Assembly (NCBI GenBank): GCA_949077355.1
Contig: CARUQW010000060.1
Location: 1-8,517 of the forward strand
Origin: an uncultured Clostridia bacterium
GTDB taxonomy: Bacteria; Bacillota; Clostridia; TANB77; CAG-508
Direction: 5' to 3'
DNA length: 8,517 bases
Part shown: one piece after another, positions 8,125 to 8,517 of the stretch
Layout of the letters: each line of letters starts with the position of its first letter
How positions within the stretch are numbered: position 1 is the stretch's first letter
Translations under genes and position numbers: made by a program
The notes under the pieces: generated by a model
What the model was told of the DNA's origin: nothing
What the model saw: the letters and a program-made list of their open reading frames with translations, nothing else
The model's database searches: none

Positions 8125-8159
8125 AATAAAAGCAACATAGTTCCTAATTGTTATGTTGC
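8125..8159 (-). terminator. Intrinsic terminator in the rpoB leader (attenuator or end of a small RNA)
   Basis: GCAACATA (8159-8152) and TATGTTGC (8139-8132) form a perfect 8-bp stem around a 12-nt loop. TTTTATT (8131-8125) follows on the coding strand. A-rich bases before the stem can extend the pairing into the T-run. It is about 90-120 nt downstream of the predicted transcription start and about 175 nt upstream of rpoB. Its form is that of a Rho-independent terminator. Whether it attenuates rpoB or ends a short RNA cannot be told from sequence. Confidence 0.75.
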
Positions 8160-8176
8160 GCTTTCATTTGTGTTTC

Positions 8177-8195
8177 AAATTTTTTGAAAAAATTT
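8177..8195. repeat. AT-only palindrome in the rpoB leader
   Basis: AAATTTTTT and AAAAAATTT flank one central base, forming a 19-bp palindrome. As RNA it could make a weak A-U hairpin with a few unpaired loop bases. As DNA it is a bent, easily melted tract. It has no G/C support, so a functional role is doubtful. Confidence 0.4.
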
Positions 8196-8218
8196 TGTAT
8201 GATTTATAAATTTTAAAA

Positions 8219-8248
8219 ATGTGACTTTATCATTAGATAAAATCACAT
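8219..8248. repeat. 30-bp inverted repeat abutting the -10 element of the rpoB promoter
   Basis: On the minus strand ATGTGATTTTATC (8248-8236) and GATAAAGTCACAT (8231-8219) are 13-base arms with a 4-base TAAT loop. They differ from perfect complementarity at one position, which would be a G-U pair in RNA. The repeat begins 3 bp after the TACAAT box and covers the predicted start site. It could be a repressor operator, a 5'-terminal mRNA stem-loop, or, since five T follow (8219-8215), the terminator of the upstream FGE-like gene, which otherwise has none before the promoter. Confidence 0.75.
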
Positions 8249-8251
8249 TTT

Positions 8252-8280
8252 ATTGTACCACTTTTTTTCCTGATTGTCAA
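8252..8280 (-). promoter_or_regulatory. Predicted sigma-A type promoter for the rpoB leader
   Basis: TTGACA (8280-8275) matches the -35 consensus in all six bases. TACAAT (8257-8252) matches the -10 consensus in five of six. The spacer is exactly 17 bp. The promoter lies 46 bp after the stop of the preceding gene and reads toward rpoB. Transcription is predicted to start near 8244-8246. This is by far the best promoter match between the FGE-like gene and rpoB. Confidence 0.88.
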
Positions 8281-8326
8281 GGATTTCGGGGTTTAAATTT
8301 TATTTTTGATTTTACAGAGTTTAGAG

Positions 8327-8517
8327 TTACCATAAAGCTGGACGGAAGCCATAGTTGCCGCTGACACCGGTCGTGCTAGTGTAGTGGCGGTAAGAGGCTG
8401 GAAGGCTAGAACCACTGCTGCTGTAATCACCTCCACGATAAGCACACGGATAGCGGGTATTCGCAGTATACTCTAATGTCCACTCAAATACATTACCAGC
8501 TAAATCATAGATTCCTA
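8327..8517 (-). CDS. FGE-sulfatase / C-type-lectin-fold domain protein, C-terminal fragment
   Basis: Only the last 62 codons are in the window; the frame is open at the right edge. The fragment begins GIYDLAGNVFEWTLEYT, the GNVxEW signature of the formylglycine-generating enzyme (SUMF1/EgtB/PvdO) superfamily. It continues with AYRGGDY, corresponding to the family's RGGS segment, and ends GNYGFRPALW, the usual GFR-x-AL terminus. The paired active-site cysteines that true FGE enzymes carry after RGG are missing, since SSSGSSLPASYRH stands there. Sulfatase-activating chemistry is therefore unlikely and a ligand-binding lectin-like role is more plausible. Many such proteins occur in clostridial genomes and prophages, and some are targets of diversity-generating retroelements. 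GC is 35% in 8461-8517 but 56% in 8341-8460, with C-ending codons unlike the neighbours. The gene is probably not part of the rpoB operon. Confidence 0.88.
   Translation of the reverse strand, partial: GIYDLAGNVFEWTLEYTANTRYPCAYRGGDYSSSGSSLPASYRHYTSTTGVSGNYGFRPALW
8341..8430 (-). other. GC-rich NNC-codon block resembling a retroelement variable region
   Basis: In the 29 codons from GAT after RGG to the CGT of GFR, 17 end in C and 10 in T. The C-ending codons are TAC, AGC, GCC, CGC, CAC, ACC, GTC, GGC, TTC and AAC. Apart from fixed structural positions, these are the products expected when both adenines of template AAC codons are randomised, the hallmark of DGR variable regions. It sits at the extreme 3' end of a C-type-lectin-fold gene, the standard place. 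No template repeat or reverse transcriptase is in the window, so this remains a hypothesis. Confidence 0.4.

Larger units (their letters stand above)
7952..8246 (-). promoter_or_regulatory. rpoB 5' leader (predicted transcript from the upstream promoter)
   Basis: About 295 nt separate the predicted transcription start (around 8244-8246) from the rpoB TTG. In order it contains a 5'-terminal inverted repeat, an AT-only palindrome, an intrinsic terminator, a perfect 12-bp palindrome ATTGTTAACAAT (8127-8116) inside the terminator's T-rich tail, and a 30-codon small ORF. No other gene fits here. Because a terminator stands between the best promoter and rpoB, the layout resembles an attenuated leader. 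I recognise no known riboswitch, T-box or ribosomal-protein leader in it. The alternative is a separate ~120-nt small RNA ending at the terminator, with rpoB driven by a weaker promoter I cannot identify. Confidence 0.5.

Noticed and set aside
8144..8167. Seven-codon ORF (MKAQHNN) overlapping the left arm and loop of the leader terminator
   Set aside because: Placement would suit an attenuation leader peptide, but there is no SD and no run of regulatory codons. It is too short to separate from chance.
8327..8517. Functional formylglycine-generating (sulfatase-maturing) enzyme
   Set aside because: The fold signature is present, but the paired active-site cysteines expected after RGG are missing in this C-terminal segment.

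Overview
The window reads as the RNA polymerase core-subunit operon of a low-GC member of the Firmicutes, most like a gut-type clostridium. The assignment rests on the low GC (about one third by eye), strong Shine-Dalgarno (SD) sites, GTG and TTG starts, an RpoC without the large insertion seen in proteobacteria, and a clostridial style of RpoB sequence. Tryptophan is encoded by TGG, so nothing suggests a recoded TGA. All genes lie on the minus strand, so the biological order runs from high to low coordinates.

Layout in transcription order: (1) 8517-8327, the 3' end of a gene for an FGE-sulfatase/C-type-lectin-fold protein. Its last ~40 codons form a GC-rich, NNC-codon-rich block that resembles the variable region of a diversity-generating retroelement (DGR) target. 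(2) 8280-7952, a complex rpoB leader. It holds a near-consensus promoter, an abutting 30-bp inverted repeat, an AT-only palindrome, a clear intrinsic terminator, then a 30-codon small ORF whose SD can be masked by a hairpin. (3) rpoB, 7951-4187, complete, with a long acidic tail containing no basic residues. (4) An unrecognised ~181-residue charged protein gene, 4162-3617, placed between rpoB and rpoC. Its frame continues for 25 coding-like codons beyond its TAA. (5) A 118-nt spacer with long A-tracts. (6) rpoC, 3498 to the window edge, missing only its extreme C-terminus.

RpoB and RpoC together form the active centre of RNA polymerase. The extra gene is presumably co-transcribed with them, which makes a role linked to polymerase or growth plausible but unproven. 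The genes that usually precede rpoB (rplK, rplA, rplJ, rplL) are absent. rpoB therefore appears to be driven by its own promoter with a terminator-containing leader.

The least ordinary parts are the DGR-like 3' end at the right edge, the rpoB leader, and the extra gene between rpoB and rpoC. Everything else is conserved core sequence.
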